From Parvicella sp964387945 (lineage in GTDB: Bacteria; Bacteroidota; Bacteroidia; Flavobacteriales_D; Parvicellaceae), in NCBI GenBank assembly GCA_964387945.1, contig CAYLYX010000010.1, positions 54,759 to 118,758 of the forward strand: a stretch of DNA of 64,000 bases, written 5' to 3'. Both the position numbers and the translations under genes were made by a program. Shown here in pieces: positions 53,355 to 61,597 of the stretch (position 1 is its first letter; each line of letters begins with the position of its first letter). The notes below the pieces were generated by a model that searched no databases, was not told the origin of the DNA, and saw only the letters and a list, made by a program, of their open reading frames with translations.

Positions 53355-55718
53355 TTAATCAAGTATTAGTTTTTGGGTATGATTTCCTAAATTAACAAGG
53401 TAAATACCTGATTTCAACCCAATGGAAGAGCAACTTATTCTTAGACCACTCTGATATTGTGCAGAATACACGAGTTTACCTTGGGAGTCAAAGATACGAA
53501 GTTCTTCACTGGTTTCTACTGACGGATCAGAATTAACAATAAATTCATCTTGTGTTGGATTTGGGTAAATCGAAAAGCTCGTTTTTTCAAGCTCTTCAGT
53601 AGATTGAGGTGTGTCAGTCTCGTGATGAAACGTGATGTGTAGTTTTGCAGATTTACCTACATTTTCATCTCTGGAATAGGCGCTTCGAGTACCATTTCCC
53701 TCAATGAGGAAAGCAATAGCATTTCCCATGTTCCAGTCTGTTCTGGAGGTGATTTCCGTAACAATAGCAGTAATGTCTGGAGATTGTTGATCTACACCAC
53801 TGTCGTCTGAATACCAGTTACCGACCGACCAGCTCACGGAACTATTGGTCAGCGTTCTGGAAGAGAGGTTATAATCTGATGAGGTAAACGCAGCAGCATC
53901 ACCTACATTTTCTCCATATATAATGAGGTTAGCCGCATCGTCTTGATCTTCGTCAGCCGTAAATTGAATATAGGCATCAGTAATAGTTGCTCCTTGTGGA
54001 ACTTCCAAACCATCAAATCTAAGACCGACCCACTGGTTTTCATCATCTAGTGGCCAGGGAAGATCTTCGAGCGTTAATTCAAGATCTGAACTGCTCAAGT
54101 CAACCGATCCATCGCTCTTGTACTCTTCAGCATCGTCATCATCACCTACCAGTGAATTGGTAATGTTTACGTCTCCCGCGTATATGGTAACATCATCTGA
54201 AACATTATGCCAGCCATCATTATCGATTGCCCAAGCTGTGATGGTGTAATCTCCGTCTGCTGGAATCGTATAATTATACTCGTAGGGTGCTGCGAGGTCG
54301 TTGCCAATATAAACGTCATTGATGTAGAATTTAACTTCCTGAATAGAACCTCCGTTAACATCGGAGGCGTCTGCTTCAATTGTTACAGCCTGCGGTTGAG
54401 CGAAAAATTGCTGGTGAAAAGGGTAGGTAATATCTACAATCGGTCGGTCGATATATCGCTGGTTGGTAATGTATACTACACTTCCATTAGAAGGGTTCCA
54501 AATATCAATTCCAGAAGGTGGCGTAAAACGATCACTGTCCGTTACTGATCCCACACTCGAAGCATTGTCTGTTGCAATTGTGCGAATTTCAATGGTGTCC
54601 TTTGTGATTTTGATCCAATGAAAACTATTGAAACTACCGCTATTTCGTGTCCAGTTTTTGTCCCAATCGTTTGTTCTCAACGGTGCTCCCCAGCACCCTT
54701 CTCCGATGTAGACGGTTCCAGAGATTGTGTCCAATTCAAAACCATCTTCGCTATTGGGTCCAGTACTTGGCTTTACGGGAAAGGTTGTTTTCACGTCATG
54801 TGCATCGCTCTCTACAACCAACTGTACCCGGTAGTCATGAAATAGCTGCGACCACGCATTGTATTGCGCATCTCCGTTAGATTTTTCTGTGGTATGCGGG
54901 CGCATGCAGGTGTGGTACTGCGCAATATTCCAGTCGTGATTGTCATAGTTGGCTTGTAGGTCGTTTTCCAACCAGGTCTTTTGATTTCCTGCAACGGATA
55001 TTTCTGTGTTTAGGGTGTAAAACCTCACAAAATCTCCACCCACCGTAATAGCGTAGTACTCATCCGACCCAGTGCTGGGAATGTCAAACAAGTCATAAAC
55101 GGTTCCAGCAGAAAGTTCATGGTTTCCTCTTTCCCACAAAACAGGAGTCATTTTTCCGTCAGAGGTAATGGTCAATTGCCAATCGTCCATCCATTCTCCC
55201 CATTCTACATCCGTATTTAGCCAAGTGTAGTCTCCGCCAAACAATACTAAGTCTGGTCGCAACTTAGATACCAATAGGTTGGCATTTTCTCTTGGGCTAT
55301 CATCTAGGTAGGCACGACTGTCTCCTCCCGCAATAACAGAAAGCGGTTCTGCATTCCCCATGGGAGTGGTTTTGAACCAGAATCTTGGCGAAACACCATC
55401 AGAATCTTTGATCACGAAGTAATACTCTGTATCAGGAGTGAGACCTGTAAGTCTTGCAAAGCGGTTATCCATCCCAGAGGCTGAGACACTTCTATCTACA
55501 GCATGTGTGTTTGGGTAGGAGGCCCAGTTTTGTCCATGGTCAGTTGTTCCGTAGTACACTTGAGGGTTGGAACCTCCATCTTGTTCCCAGCCAATAACCA
55601 CAGAAGTCGAAGGGTCATCTCGCAAGGAAAGTCGGTAGTTGAGTGTGTTTCCCCAGAAGGTGTTTGAAATCAACACGAGCAAGGGTAGTAGGATGAGTTG
55701 TTGTTTTTTTATTAGCAC
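53355..55718 (-). CDS. Secreted purple acid phosphatase-like metallophosphoesterase with Ig-like and T9SS domains
   Basis: A 787-residue multidomain protein starting with GTG at 55718. Order: signal peptide; a fibronectin-like domain typical of purple acid phosphatases (LRDDPSTSVVIGWEQDGG, about 30-115); a metallophosphoesterase core (AGGDSRAYLDD, LFGGDYTW, WERGNHELS, QYHTCMRPH, VESDAHD); a bacterial Ig-like domain (about 410-505, EADASDVNGGSIQEVKFYI); an acidic, DNRLRE-like beta-sandwich (about 510-690); and a type A T9SS domain (FSIYPNPTQDEF to the end). Purple acid phosphatase-like enzymes hydrolyse phosphomonoesters. It heads the operon with two PhoD genes and the thioredoxin-like gene. 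Its promoter overlaps that of the divergent gene. Confidence 0.9.
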   Translation of the reverse strand: MLIKKQQLILLPLLVLISNTFWGNTLNYRLSLRDDPSTSVVIGWEQDGGSNPQVYYGTTDHGQNWASYPNTHAVDRSVSASGMDNRFARLTGLTPDTEYYFVIKDSDGVSPRFWFKTTPMGNAEPLSVIAGGDSRAYLDDSPRENANLLVSKLRPDLVLFGGDYTWLNTDVEWGEWMDDWQLTITSDGKMTPVLWERGNHELSAGTVYDLFDIPSTGSDEYYAITVGGDFVRFYTLNTEISVAGNQKTWLENDLQANYDNHDWNIAQYHTCMRPHTTEKSNGDAQYNAWSQLFHDYRVQLVVESDAHDVKTTFPVKPSTGPNSEDGFELDTISGTVYIGEGCWGAPLRTNDWDKNWTRNSGSFNSFHWIKITKDTIEIRTIATDNASSVGSVTDSDRFTPPSGIDIWNPSNGSVVYITNQRYIDRPIVDITYPFHQQFFAQPQAVTIEADASDVNGGSIQEVKFYINDVYIGNDLAAPYEYNYTIPADGDYTITAWAIDNDGWHNVSDDVTIYAGDVNITNSLVGDDDDAEEYKSDGSVDLSSSDLELTLEDLPWPLDDENQWVGLRFDGLEVPQGATITDAYIQFTADEDQDDAANLIIYGENVGDAAAFTSSDYNLSSRTLTNSSVSWSVGNWYSDDSGVDQQSPDITAIVTEITSRTDWNMGNAIAFLIEGNGTRSAYSRDENVGKSAKLHITFHHETDTPQSTEELEKTSFSIYPNPTQDEFIVNSDPSVETSEELRIFDSQGKLVYSAQYQSGLRISCSSIGLKSGIYLVNLGNHTQKLILD

Positions 55719-55727
55719 TACTTAATA

Positions 55728-55760
55728 TTTTGTTAACAAATGTAATAAATTCTACTTTTG
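55728..55760 (+). promoter_or_regulatory. Promoter of the membrane protein gene at 55769
   Basis: TTTTG at 55728-55732 and TACTTTTG at 55753-55760 are 20 bases apart. The predicted transcript start (about 55767) is only a few bases before the ATG at 55769, so the message would be nearly leaderless. Confidence 0.6.
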
Positions 55761-55767
55761 CACACAA
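55737..55767 (-). promoter_or_regulatory. Promoter of the phosphatase operon
   Basis: On the minus strand TTG at 55767-55765 and TACATTTG at 55744-55737 are 20 bases apart; the box is 18 bases before the GTG start at 55718. It interlocks with the plus-strand promoter at 55728-55760. Confidence 0.6.
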
Positions 55768-55768
55768 T

Positions 55769-56626
55769 ATGCTGGCATGGTTACGATATGGAGCGGTACT
55801 GATGTTTTTAGCGCGTAGCTATGAATACATTCGATGGGGAGGTCCGTTTCGAGATATTTTTTTTCACCCTCAAGGCTTAGGAGGGTGGTATGCCGAGTTG
55901 ATTGACCGTCCTTTAATTGAAATTTACAAAGATCCGTTCTACGAGCATTTACTTTCCTACATTTCGGATGGAATTGGTTTGTTGTTCCTTATTTGCGGGA
56001 TTTGGCTGTTGTTTTATGAAAAATTTAGAAAGTGGACATGGTTACTCGGAGTAACTTCCTTCTTTCTGTTGTTACATTACTTCGGGTTGCTTTATCACAA
56101 AAACTTGGTTCAGTATGGGATTTTCTTTGAACATGCGGCTCAGTTTGCCGCTCCTTGGTGTTTTGTTTTCTTTGCTCAGGGTAAAGAAAAGCGTGCTTTG
56201 TTGTGGGCGGTAATAGCTATATCCATCACCTTTTTCTCTCATGGTTTATACGCAATGGGATACTATCCTCAACCCGGTCATTTTGTAGACATGATGATTT
56301 CGGGCTTTTACATGACCGAAGACACGTCAAGAGAAGTACTTACGTGGGTTGGGTACGTTGATATTCTGTTTGCATTCTTGGTATTGCTTACACCTTTATT
56401 ATACGATAAAAAAGGGTTTCGGGTTGCACTTACTGTGAATATTTGGTATGCCATCGTTTGGGGGATGCTTACAGCTATTGCTAGGGTGTATACCTCTTAC
56501 ACAGCTGGAATGGAGGCGCACTGGCTTGATCAGCATTTATTTCAAACGGTGGTTAGAGTTCCTCACTTTATTATTCCTCTGTTTATTGCATTGTACTGCA
56601 AATTAAGACTACGCAAAAAACGGTGA
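55769..56626 (+). CDS. Polytopic membrane protein of unknown function
   Basis: A 285-residue inner-membrane protein with about seven or eight hydrophobic segments. I start at the ATG at 55769 (MLAWLRYGAVLMF); a further Met at 55802 is an alternative that would cut into the first segment, and a TTG at 55730 lies inside the promoter. Conserved-looking polar spots within or near membranes include HYFGLLYHKN, FEHAAQF, FFSHGLYAMGYYPQPGHFVDMM and YTAGMEAHWLDQH; the many His residues could bind a metal or haem, but this is a guess. I do not recognise the family. It overlaps the convergent Nramp gene by 18 bases. Confidence 0.75.
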   Translation: MLAWLRYGAVLMFLARSYEYIRWGGPFRDIFFHPQGLGGWYAELIDRPLIEIYKDPFYEHLLSYISDGIGLLFLICGIWLLFYEKFRKWTWLLGVTSFFLLLHYFGLLYHKNLVQYGIFFEHAAQFAAPWCFVFFAQGKEKRALLWAVIAISITFFSHGLYAMGYYPQPGHFVDMMISGFYMTEDTSREVLTWVGYVDILFAFLVLLTPLLYDKKGFRVALTVNIWYAIVWGMLTAIARVYTSYTAGMEAHWLDQHLFQTVVRVPHFIIPLFIALYCKLRLRKKR

Positions 56627-57883
56627 CAAAAGCAAGAATAAGTAGTAGATACTAAATCCAGTCAAGAAAACGATACCACTAACGCTTAGTACGTTCATAA
56701 CAACACCTGGACTCTTATCGCCAATATGCTTCTTAGATACCAGACGATAATTGGCCCATGCGATAAACGGAGCGATAATGAATGAAAGTGTTTGCGCAAA
56801 GTTGATGAGAAACTTGAAGCCATCGCTATTGTTTTCAAATAGGGCAATGACAATAAAAGAACCGACAATTGTTATGGCAACCCCAATCTGATAACTCTTA
56901 TCTGTTTTTTGGTCGGACTCTTCTTTTTTGAAGAGAAGGGTTGAAACACGGGTTAGTGCTCTACCGTATCCATCAAATATTGCAATACAGGTTCCAAACA
57001 TGATAGAGAAGGCAGCAGAAGCAATAATCAGATAAGACCAATCACCAATGGAAGAGGTGTACAAACCAATGACTTCGCTGGCAAAGTCACCCATTCCTGC
57101 ACTAAATTGTTTTCCGGTTCCAAACATCAGAAAAGCTCCAAGCGTTACAAAGCAAATCGAAAGGGCGGCAGATGACCAATATCCTATTCTAAAATCCAAT
57201 AAGGTTTCTTTCAGTTTGGGTTTGTAACCAGTTTGCTTGATGCGTTCTACGGTCCACAGACTATTCCAGGTAGATAAATCCACTGCTGTGGGCATCCACC
57301 CCATGAGTGCGATTAAAAAGACAATGCTGTCACCTTGCGGAAACCATGGTGCGCTGAACAGGCTTTGCTCACTTTCTCTTCCATGAAACAAAGTCATAAA
57401 AAAAGCAACAACAGTAGACACCAGCAAGACAATGCCTATTACTTTAATCAATCCATCCAATACCTTGTACTTTCCAGAAATCAATATAGTCCCGCAAACC
57501 AAAAAGACGATGGCCAACGCTACATAAGGAGAAGAAATGCCAAATAGGTTTTGCATAAAACCTGATGTCACCTTACCTACAGCAGCACTCACAAAAAACA
57601 TCGATCCAATGGTGATGATAAAATATCCCCAAATGAACGGCTTACCCAGCTTTTTATAACCATCAATAATGCTTGTGCCTGTAGCGTTTGCATAGCGAGA
57701 GCCGTACTCAAAAAAGGGGTACTTTAACACATTAGCAATAATGACCGCCCACAATAAACTAAAACCATAATTAGCTCCAGCTTGCGTAGATTGTACTAAG
57801 TGCGACACGCCAATAGCTGTAGAAGCAAATAAAATGCCTGGACCAAGTGTTTTCCAGATGTTTTTTTGTTCAGACTTCTCCAT
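56609..57883 (-). CDS. Nramp-family transporter with altered metal-site motifs
   Basis: A 424-residue inner-membrane protein with 11 or so hydrophobic helices. Overall the Nramp plan holds: GPGILFASTAIG at the start of TM1, QAGANYGFSLLW, FEYGSRYANATG, and later LIALMGWMPTAVDLSTWNSLW in the TM6 position. Two key motifs differ from classic Nramp: TM1 has GVSHLVQST where DPGN is expected, and TM6 has MPT where MPH is expected. These motifs form the metal site in characterised manganese/iron transporters, so the substrate may be different. I start at the ATG at 57883; the frame is open upstream to 57940, but that would overlap bshC. The 3' end overlaps the convergent membrane protein gene by 18 bases. 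Confidence 0.85.
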   Translation of the reverse strand: MEKSEQKNIWKTLGPGILFASTAIGVSHLVQSTQAGANYGFSLLWAVIIANVLKYPFFEYGSRYANATGTSIIDGYKKLGKPFIWGYFIITIGSMFFVSAAVGKVTSGFMQNLFGISSPYVALAIVFLVCGTILISGKYKVLDGLIKVIGIVLLVSTVVAFFMTLFHGRESEQSLFSAPWFPQGDSIVFLIALMGWMPTAVDLSTWNSLWTVERIKQTGYKPKLKETLLDFRIGYWSSAALSICFVTLGAFLMFGTGKQFSAGMGDFASEVIGLYTSSIGDWSYLIIASAAFSIMFGTCIAIFDGYGRALTRVSTLLFKKEESDQKTDKSYQIGVAITIVGSFIVIALFENNSDGFKFLINFAQTLSFIIAPFIAWANYRLVSKKHIGDKSPGVVMNVLSVSGIVFLTGFSIYYLFLLLSPFFA

Positions 57884-57914
57884 ACCGTAAAATGTAGAAT
57901 TCGTGAATTTAGCA

Positions 57915-57922
57915 TATTTTTG
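57915..57922 (+). promoter_or_regulatory. Possible -7 box directly before bshC
   Basis: TATTTTTG ends five bases before the bshC ATG at 57928. If used, transcription would start on or next to the ATG (leaderless). Confidence 0.3.
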
Positions 57923-57927
57923 CGAGG

Positions 57928-59502
57928 ATGTCGAATTCACCGTGTACGTATATTCAAAGATTAGGAGGAACTGAATTGATTAAGGATTATCTGTCTGAGT
58001 CTTCAGTGTTAAAGCCTTTCATTACCGATTTTCCATCTTATGAAGCGATCAATGAAGGTGTTTTAGGAAGGGATTTTGGATCGGATAGAAGGTTGCGATT
58101 GCATCATGCGATAGAACAACAGTATGCACGCACAGGTCAAAGTGCTCCACAGAGCTGGGAGAAAGTAAAGGATGCCAATACTTTTACAATTACTACAGGA
58201 CATCAGTTGAATTTGTTTGGGGGACCGAAGTACTTTATTTATAAAATTGTGTCAGTCATCAAAACGGCAAAACGGTTAAATGAAATGCAGGACAAGCACG
58301 TTTTTCTACCGATTTTTTGGATGGCATCAGAAGATCATGATTTTGAAGAAATCAATCAGGTTAGTGTATTTGGGGAAGAGATAAAAGCAAGTCAATCTTA
58401 CACTGGTCCTGTGGGGAGATTGAAACCTCATATTTTTGAGGAGGCTTTCTCGGCACTCAAAGAGGTGTTGGGTACTTCAAAAGAAGCGCACGAGTTGATT
58501 AGTGCTTTTGATCAAGCATTTAAGCAAGGTAACTGGGCTGATTTTACGCGTTCTTGGGTGCAGGAATTGTTCGGAGATGAGATTGTCATTGTTGATGGAG
58601 ATGACGCTACTCTGAAAGAGCTTTTCTTGCCTATTATTGAGCGTGAATTTAAGGAGCAGGTAGTGGATACTTTTGTGAGTAGGACGAGTGAAGAATTAGA
58701 ATCATTGGGCTATCATCGGCAAGTGAATCATCGTTCGATCAATTTGTTTTACATAGAGGACGGTATTCGAGAAAGAATTGATGTCGTTAACAATTCATAT
58801 AAAATACACAATCAAGACATCGATCTTTCCGATGAGGATGTTGCAAGTCGTCCTGAACGTATAAGCCCGAATGCCTTAATGCGTCCGGTTTATCAAGAAC
58901 TAATTTTACCGAACGCTGCTTACATTGGTGGACCGGGAGAGTTGGCCTATTGGTTTCAGCTAAAACCACTCTTTCAAGAACTTGGTGTTTCGTTTCCTAT
59001 TTTGGTTTTGCGCGATAGTTTTTTGTTCGTTCGAGAGAAAGATTTGAAACTATTGGATGAACTGGGCATGTCGCTAGAAGACTTGCAACAGCGCGAAGAT
59101 GATTTACAGAAAGCTTACATTTCAAAAAACGGACTCAAACAAGTCGATTTCAAAGATGAGCAAGCCCAACTGCAGGCAATTGCTGCCCAACTCATGAACA
59201 AGGCTGGAGATCTGCATCGTGATTATCGCTCGATGATTGAAGCCGAGAAAACCAGAATGGAGAAGTTTATAGCAAAACTGGAACTGCGAGCTATGCGGGA
59301 TGCTAAATTCAGAGAAGAGGTGAATATTAAAAAGCTCCTCAAACTGAGGTCAACCTATTTCCCGGGCGGTGGATTGGTAGAGCGTTCTTCTTCCTTTATG
59401 GAGGAGTATTTGTTGTTGGGAAAAACACCATATTTCAAGTCATTAATGGATAGTTCGGATGTGATGGACAGTAGAATTAAAGTGATTACTGTTAACAAGT
59501 AA
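57928..59502 (+). CDS. bshC: Bacillithiol biosynthesis cysteine-adding enzyme BshC
   Basis: A 524-residue enzyme that joins cysteine to glucosaminyl-malate in the last step of bacillithiol synthesis. Diagnostic stretches: TFTITTGHQLNLFGGPKYF, the nearby LPIFWMASEDHDFEEINQV with the H-D-x-E site, and ALMRPVYQELILPNAAYIGGPGE. The C-terminus has the long coiled helix region (about 385-470) usual for BshC. The length is right for the family. Bacillithiol is the main low-molecular thiol in many Bacteroidetes and protects against oxidants. The other bsh genes are not in this window. Confidence 0.95.
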   Translation: MSNSPCTYIQRLGGTELIKDYLSESSVLKPFITDFPSYEAINEGVLGRDFGSDRRLRLHHAIEQQYARTGQSAPQSWEKVKDANTFTITTGHQLNLFGGPKYFIYKIVSVIKTAKRLNEMQDKHVFLPIFWMASEDHDFEEINQVSVFGEEIKASQSYTGPVGRLKPHIFEEAFSALKEVLGTSKEAHELISAFDQAFKQGNWADFTRSWVQELFGDEIVIVDGDDATLKELFLPIIEREFKEQVVDTFVSRTSEELESLGYHRQVNHRSINLFYIEDGIRERIDVVNNSYKIHNQDIDLSDEDVASRPERISPNALMRPVYQELILPNAAYIGGPGELAYWFQLKPLFQELGVSFPILVLRDSFLFVREKDLKLLDELGMSLEDLQQREDDLQKAYISKNGLKQVDFKDEQAQLQAIAAQLMNKAGDLHRDYRSMIEAEKTRMEKFIAKLELRAMRDAKFREEVNIKKLLKLRSTYFPGGGLVERSSSFMEEYLLLGKTPYFKSLMDSSDVMDSRIKVITVNK

Positions 59503-59563
59503 TCCGACCGAACTCAAAACACCTTTTCTTTCTTTGTAACATTACATGACTAAACCTCGTGTT

Positions 59564-61216
59564 ATGAAAAAAATAGCTTTTGGATTGCTCATCCTAGTAG
59601 GCGGTTTCCTTAGTAGTTGTGGAGGGAGTGAGGAAGGTGATCAGGAAAACTTAGGAATGTTATTTCGGTACAACGAACCGGCAGGTTTACAAACACTTGA
59701 CCCCGCAAAGGTGGTTAGGTTTGAAGATTTTATTGCTGTCGGGAACCTTTTCAACGGACTCGTTACCTTAGACGAAGACATGAAGGTTCAACCAGATTTG
59801 GCTGAGTATTGGGTTCCTTCAGACAATGGTACGGTGTATACATTTTATCTAAAGAAAGGTGTAGTCTTTCACAATTCTAATCACTTTACTGATGGCACGA
59901 GGGTGATGGATGCGCACGATGTAGTGTATTCCTATTTGCGAATCATGGATCCTGAGTTTGGTTCTCCGGGTAAGTACGTATTTGCTAACGTTGACAGGGG
60001 CAAAAAGTCAAATTACAAAGGAATTGTAGCCGTAGATGATTTTACGGTGAAAATATTCTTGAAGCGACCTCAGCCTAGTTTTTTATACCAGTTATCCCTT
60101 CCTTATGGTTCGATTGTGCCACACGAAGTAGTTGAAGCCGAGGGAGATATGTTTGGGCTTCGTCCGATAGGTACTGGGCCATTCAAATTGGTGAAATGGA
60201 AACACGATGTGAAATTGGTGCTAGGAAAAAACGAGAACTACTTTGAGGTGGATGATCAAGGGAATGCACTTCCTTATTTAGATGCGGTTTCGGTTTCTTT
60301 TATTGCCGACAAGCATTCGGAACTGGTACAATTTAAAAACGGCAATTTTGAAATGATTTCTGGGTTGAATGAGAATGAAAAAGACGATGTCCTTGACGTG
60401 AATGGCGAGTTGGCGCTTGAGTTGAGAGATAACCATTATTTAGTGAAAACGCCTTGGTTGTACACAGAATATCTTGGAATATTAGTAGATGAAGAAATTG
60501 AACTGGATGAGAATCGGATTTTGATGAACCAAAAAGTGCGACAAGCGATTGGTTATGCCATTGATCGGGAAGCATTGATCAAATACATTCGAAATGGGGT
60601 AGGAGTTCCTGCTACAACTGGCTTTGTGCCAATGGGAATGCCAGACTATTCAAATTATGCGATCGAAGGATTTAACTATGACCTAGACAAAGCCAAGAAA
60701 CTATTATTGGAATCTGGGTATGCAGATGTTTCCAACAAGCCGAAGGTGACACTCCGTGCTACTGCAGATTATAAAGGGATGTGTGAGTACCTTCAAAAGC
60801 AATTGGATGACCTAGGACTAGAAGTTACCATCGATATCATTGAAGGTTCTTACATGAATACAACGATTGCGCAGTTTGAGACCAATTTTTACCGCAAAAG
60901 TTGGATCGCTGACTTCCCTGATGCGATTAATTATTTTCAGTTGTTTTACAGCGAGAATTTCTACCCAGAAAACGGTTTGAATTATACGCATTTTTCCGAT
61001 CCTACCTACGATGAGGTATACGAAAAAGCATTGGTAGAAGATAGTTTAGAACTTCGATATTCCTACTACCAACAGATGCATCAAATCTTGCACGATCAGG
61101 CGCCTGTTATTCCAATTTATTATGGAGAGACACTGCGGTTCTACAATAAGTCCGTAAGTGGAGTAGAGAGCAACGCGTTAAACATGCTTGACCTTACTCG
61201 TGTGAAGGTGGAATAA
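59564..61216 (+). CDS. ABC transporter peptide-binding lipoprotein (SBP_bac_5 family)
   Basis: A 550-residue lipoprotein (signal MKKIAFGLLILVGGFLSSC, Cys 19) of the DppA/OppA class. Motifs: LFRYNEPAGLQTLDPAK, NLFNGLVTLDEDMKVQPDLAEYW, VFHNSNHFTDGTRVMDAHDVVYS and GTGPFKLVKWKHDVKL; the second lobe includes KVRQAIGYAIDREALI. Such proteins deliver peptides or other small ligands to an inner-membrane ABC permease. No permease or ATPase gene is next to it. I prefer the ATG at 59564 over 59546 since it starts the signal peptide and lies 27 bases after an imperfect -7 box (TTTCTTTG at 59529-59536). Confidence 0.92.
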   Translation: MKKIAFGLLILVGGFLSSCGGSEEGDQENLGMLFRYNEPAGLQTLDPAKVVRFEDFIAVGNLFNGLVTLDEDMKVQPDLAEYWVPSDNGTVYTFYLKKGVVFHNSNHFTDGTRVMDAHDVVYSYLRIMDPEFGSPGKYVFANVDRGKKSNYKGIVAVDDFTVKIFLKRPQPSFLYQLSLPYGSIVPHEVVEAEGDMFGLRPIGTGPFKLVKWKHDVKLVLGKNENYFEVDDQGNALPYLDAVSVSFIADKHSELVQFKNGNFEMISGLNENEKDDVLDVNGELALELRDNHYLVKTPWLYTEYLGILVDEEIELDENRILMNQKVRQAIGYAIDREALIKYIRNGVGVPATTGFVPMGMPDYSNYAIEGFNYDLDKAKKLLLESGYADVSNKPKVTLRATADYKGMCEYLQKQLDDLGLEVTIDIIEGSYMNTTIAQFETNFYRKSWIADFPDAINYFQLFYSENFYPENGLNYTHFSDPTYDEVYEKALVEDSLELRYSYYQQMHQILHDQAPVIPIYYGETLRFYNKSVSGVESNALNMLDLTRVKVE

Positions 61217-61240
61217 AAAAAGGCGCTCCTTGGAGCGCCT
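61214..61240 (-). terminator. Terminator of the lysine-rich protein gene, shared with the binding-protein gene
   Basis: A 9-bp stem (AGGCGCTCC / GGAGCGCCT) with a two-base loop has seven A to its left, giving a T-run for the minus strand. On the plus strand only TCTCATT follows, so it is stronger for the minus-strand gene. Confidence 0.85.
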
Positions 61241-61264
61241 TCTCATTCGTAAGTATCTAAGAGA

Positions 61265-61507
61265 CTATGCAGCCTTTAATGCTTTTTTAGCTTTAGCCGC
61301 TTTCTTAACCGCCTTTTTCACAGAAGCCTTTTTGCTTTTAACCACTTTAAGGGCTTGCTTAACTTCTTTCTTTTTAGCTTTTTTCTTCTTAGCTGCTTTC
61401 GCCAATGCGTTAGCAGATTTTTTTGCCTTTTTCACGGCTTTCTTTTTTGATTCCAAGGCTTTCATGGCCTTCTTTACTTCTTTTTTAAGTTCTTTCTTTT
61501 TTGACAT
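61265..61507 (-). CDS. Lysine/alanine-rich histone H1-like protein
   Basis: An 80-residue protein with 36 Lys and 19 Ala, no Arg, no aromatic residue and only four acidic residues. KKAVKKA, KKAKK and KAAKKKK patterns recur through the sequence. This composition is like the C-terminal tail of eukaryotic histone H1 and of bacterial proteins such as Hc1 or AlgP; family-level knowledge suggests nonspecific binding to DNA or RNA. It would be helical when bound. A real gene is likely because it has a terminator on its strand and a normal ATG. The opposite strand is open as well, but only as a mirror of the repeats. Confidence 0.8.
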   Translation of the reverse strand: MSKKKELKKEVKKAMKALESKKKAVKKAKKSANALAKAAKKKKAKKKEVKQALKVVKSKKASVKKAVKKAAKAKKALKAA

Positions 61508-61597
61508 ATCGTCTAATATTAATTTAATGTTAACACAAAATTAATGGGATCTTACTAAAGTCAATGTTAAGTTTTTTAAACGTTTGATTATCAGTGT

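Noticed and set aside
61230..61544. Open frame of about 104 codons on the plus strand, rich in Phe, Ala and Leu
   Set aside because: It is the mirror of the lysine-rich gene on the minus strand; poly-Lys codons read as Phe/Leu in reverse. The terminator orientation and normal start favour the minus-strand gene.
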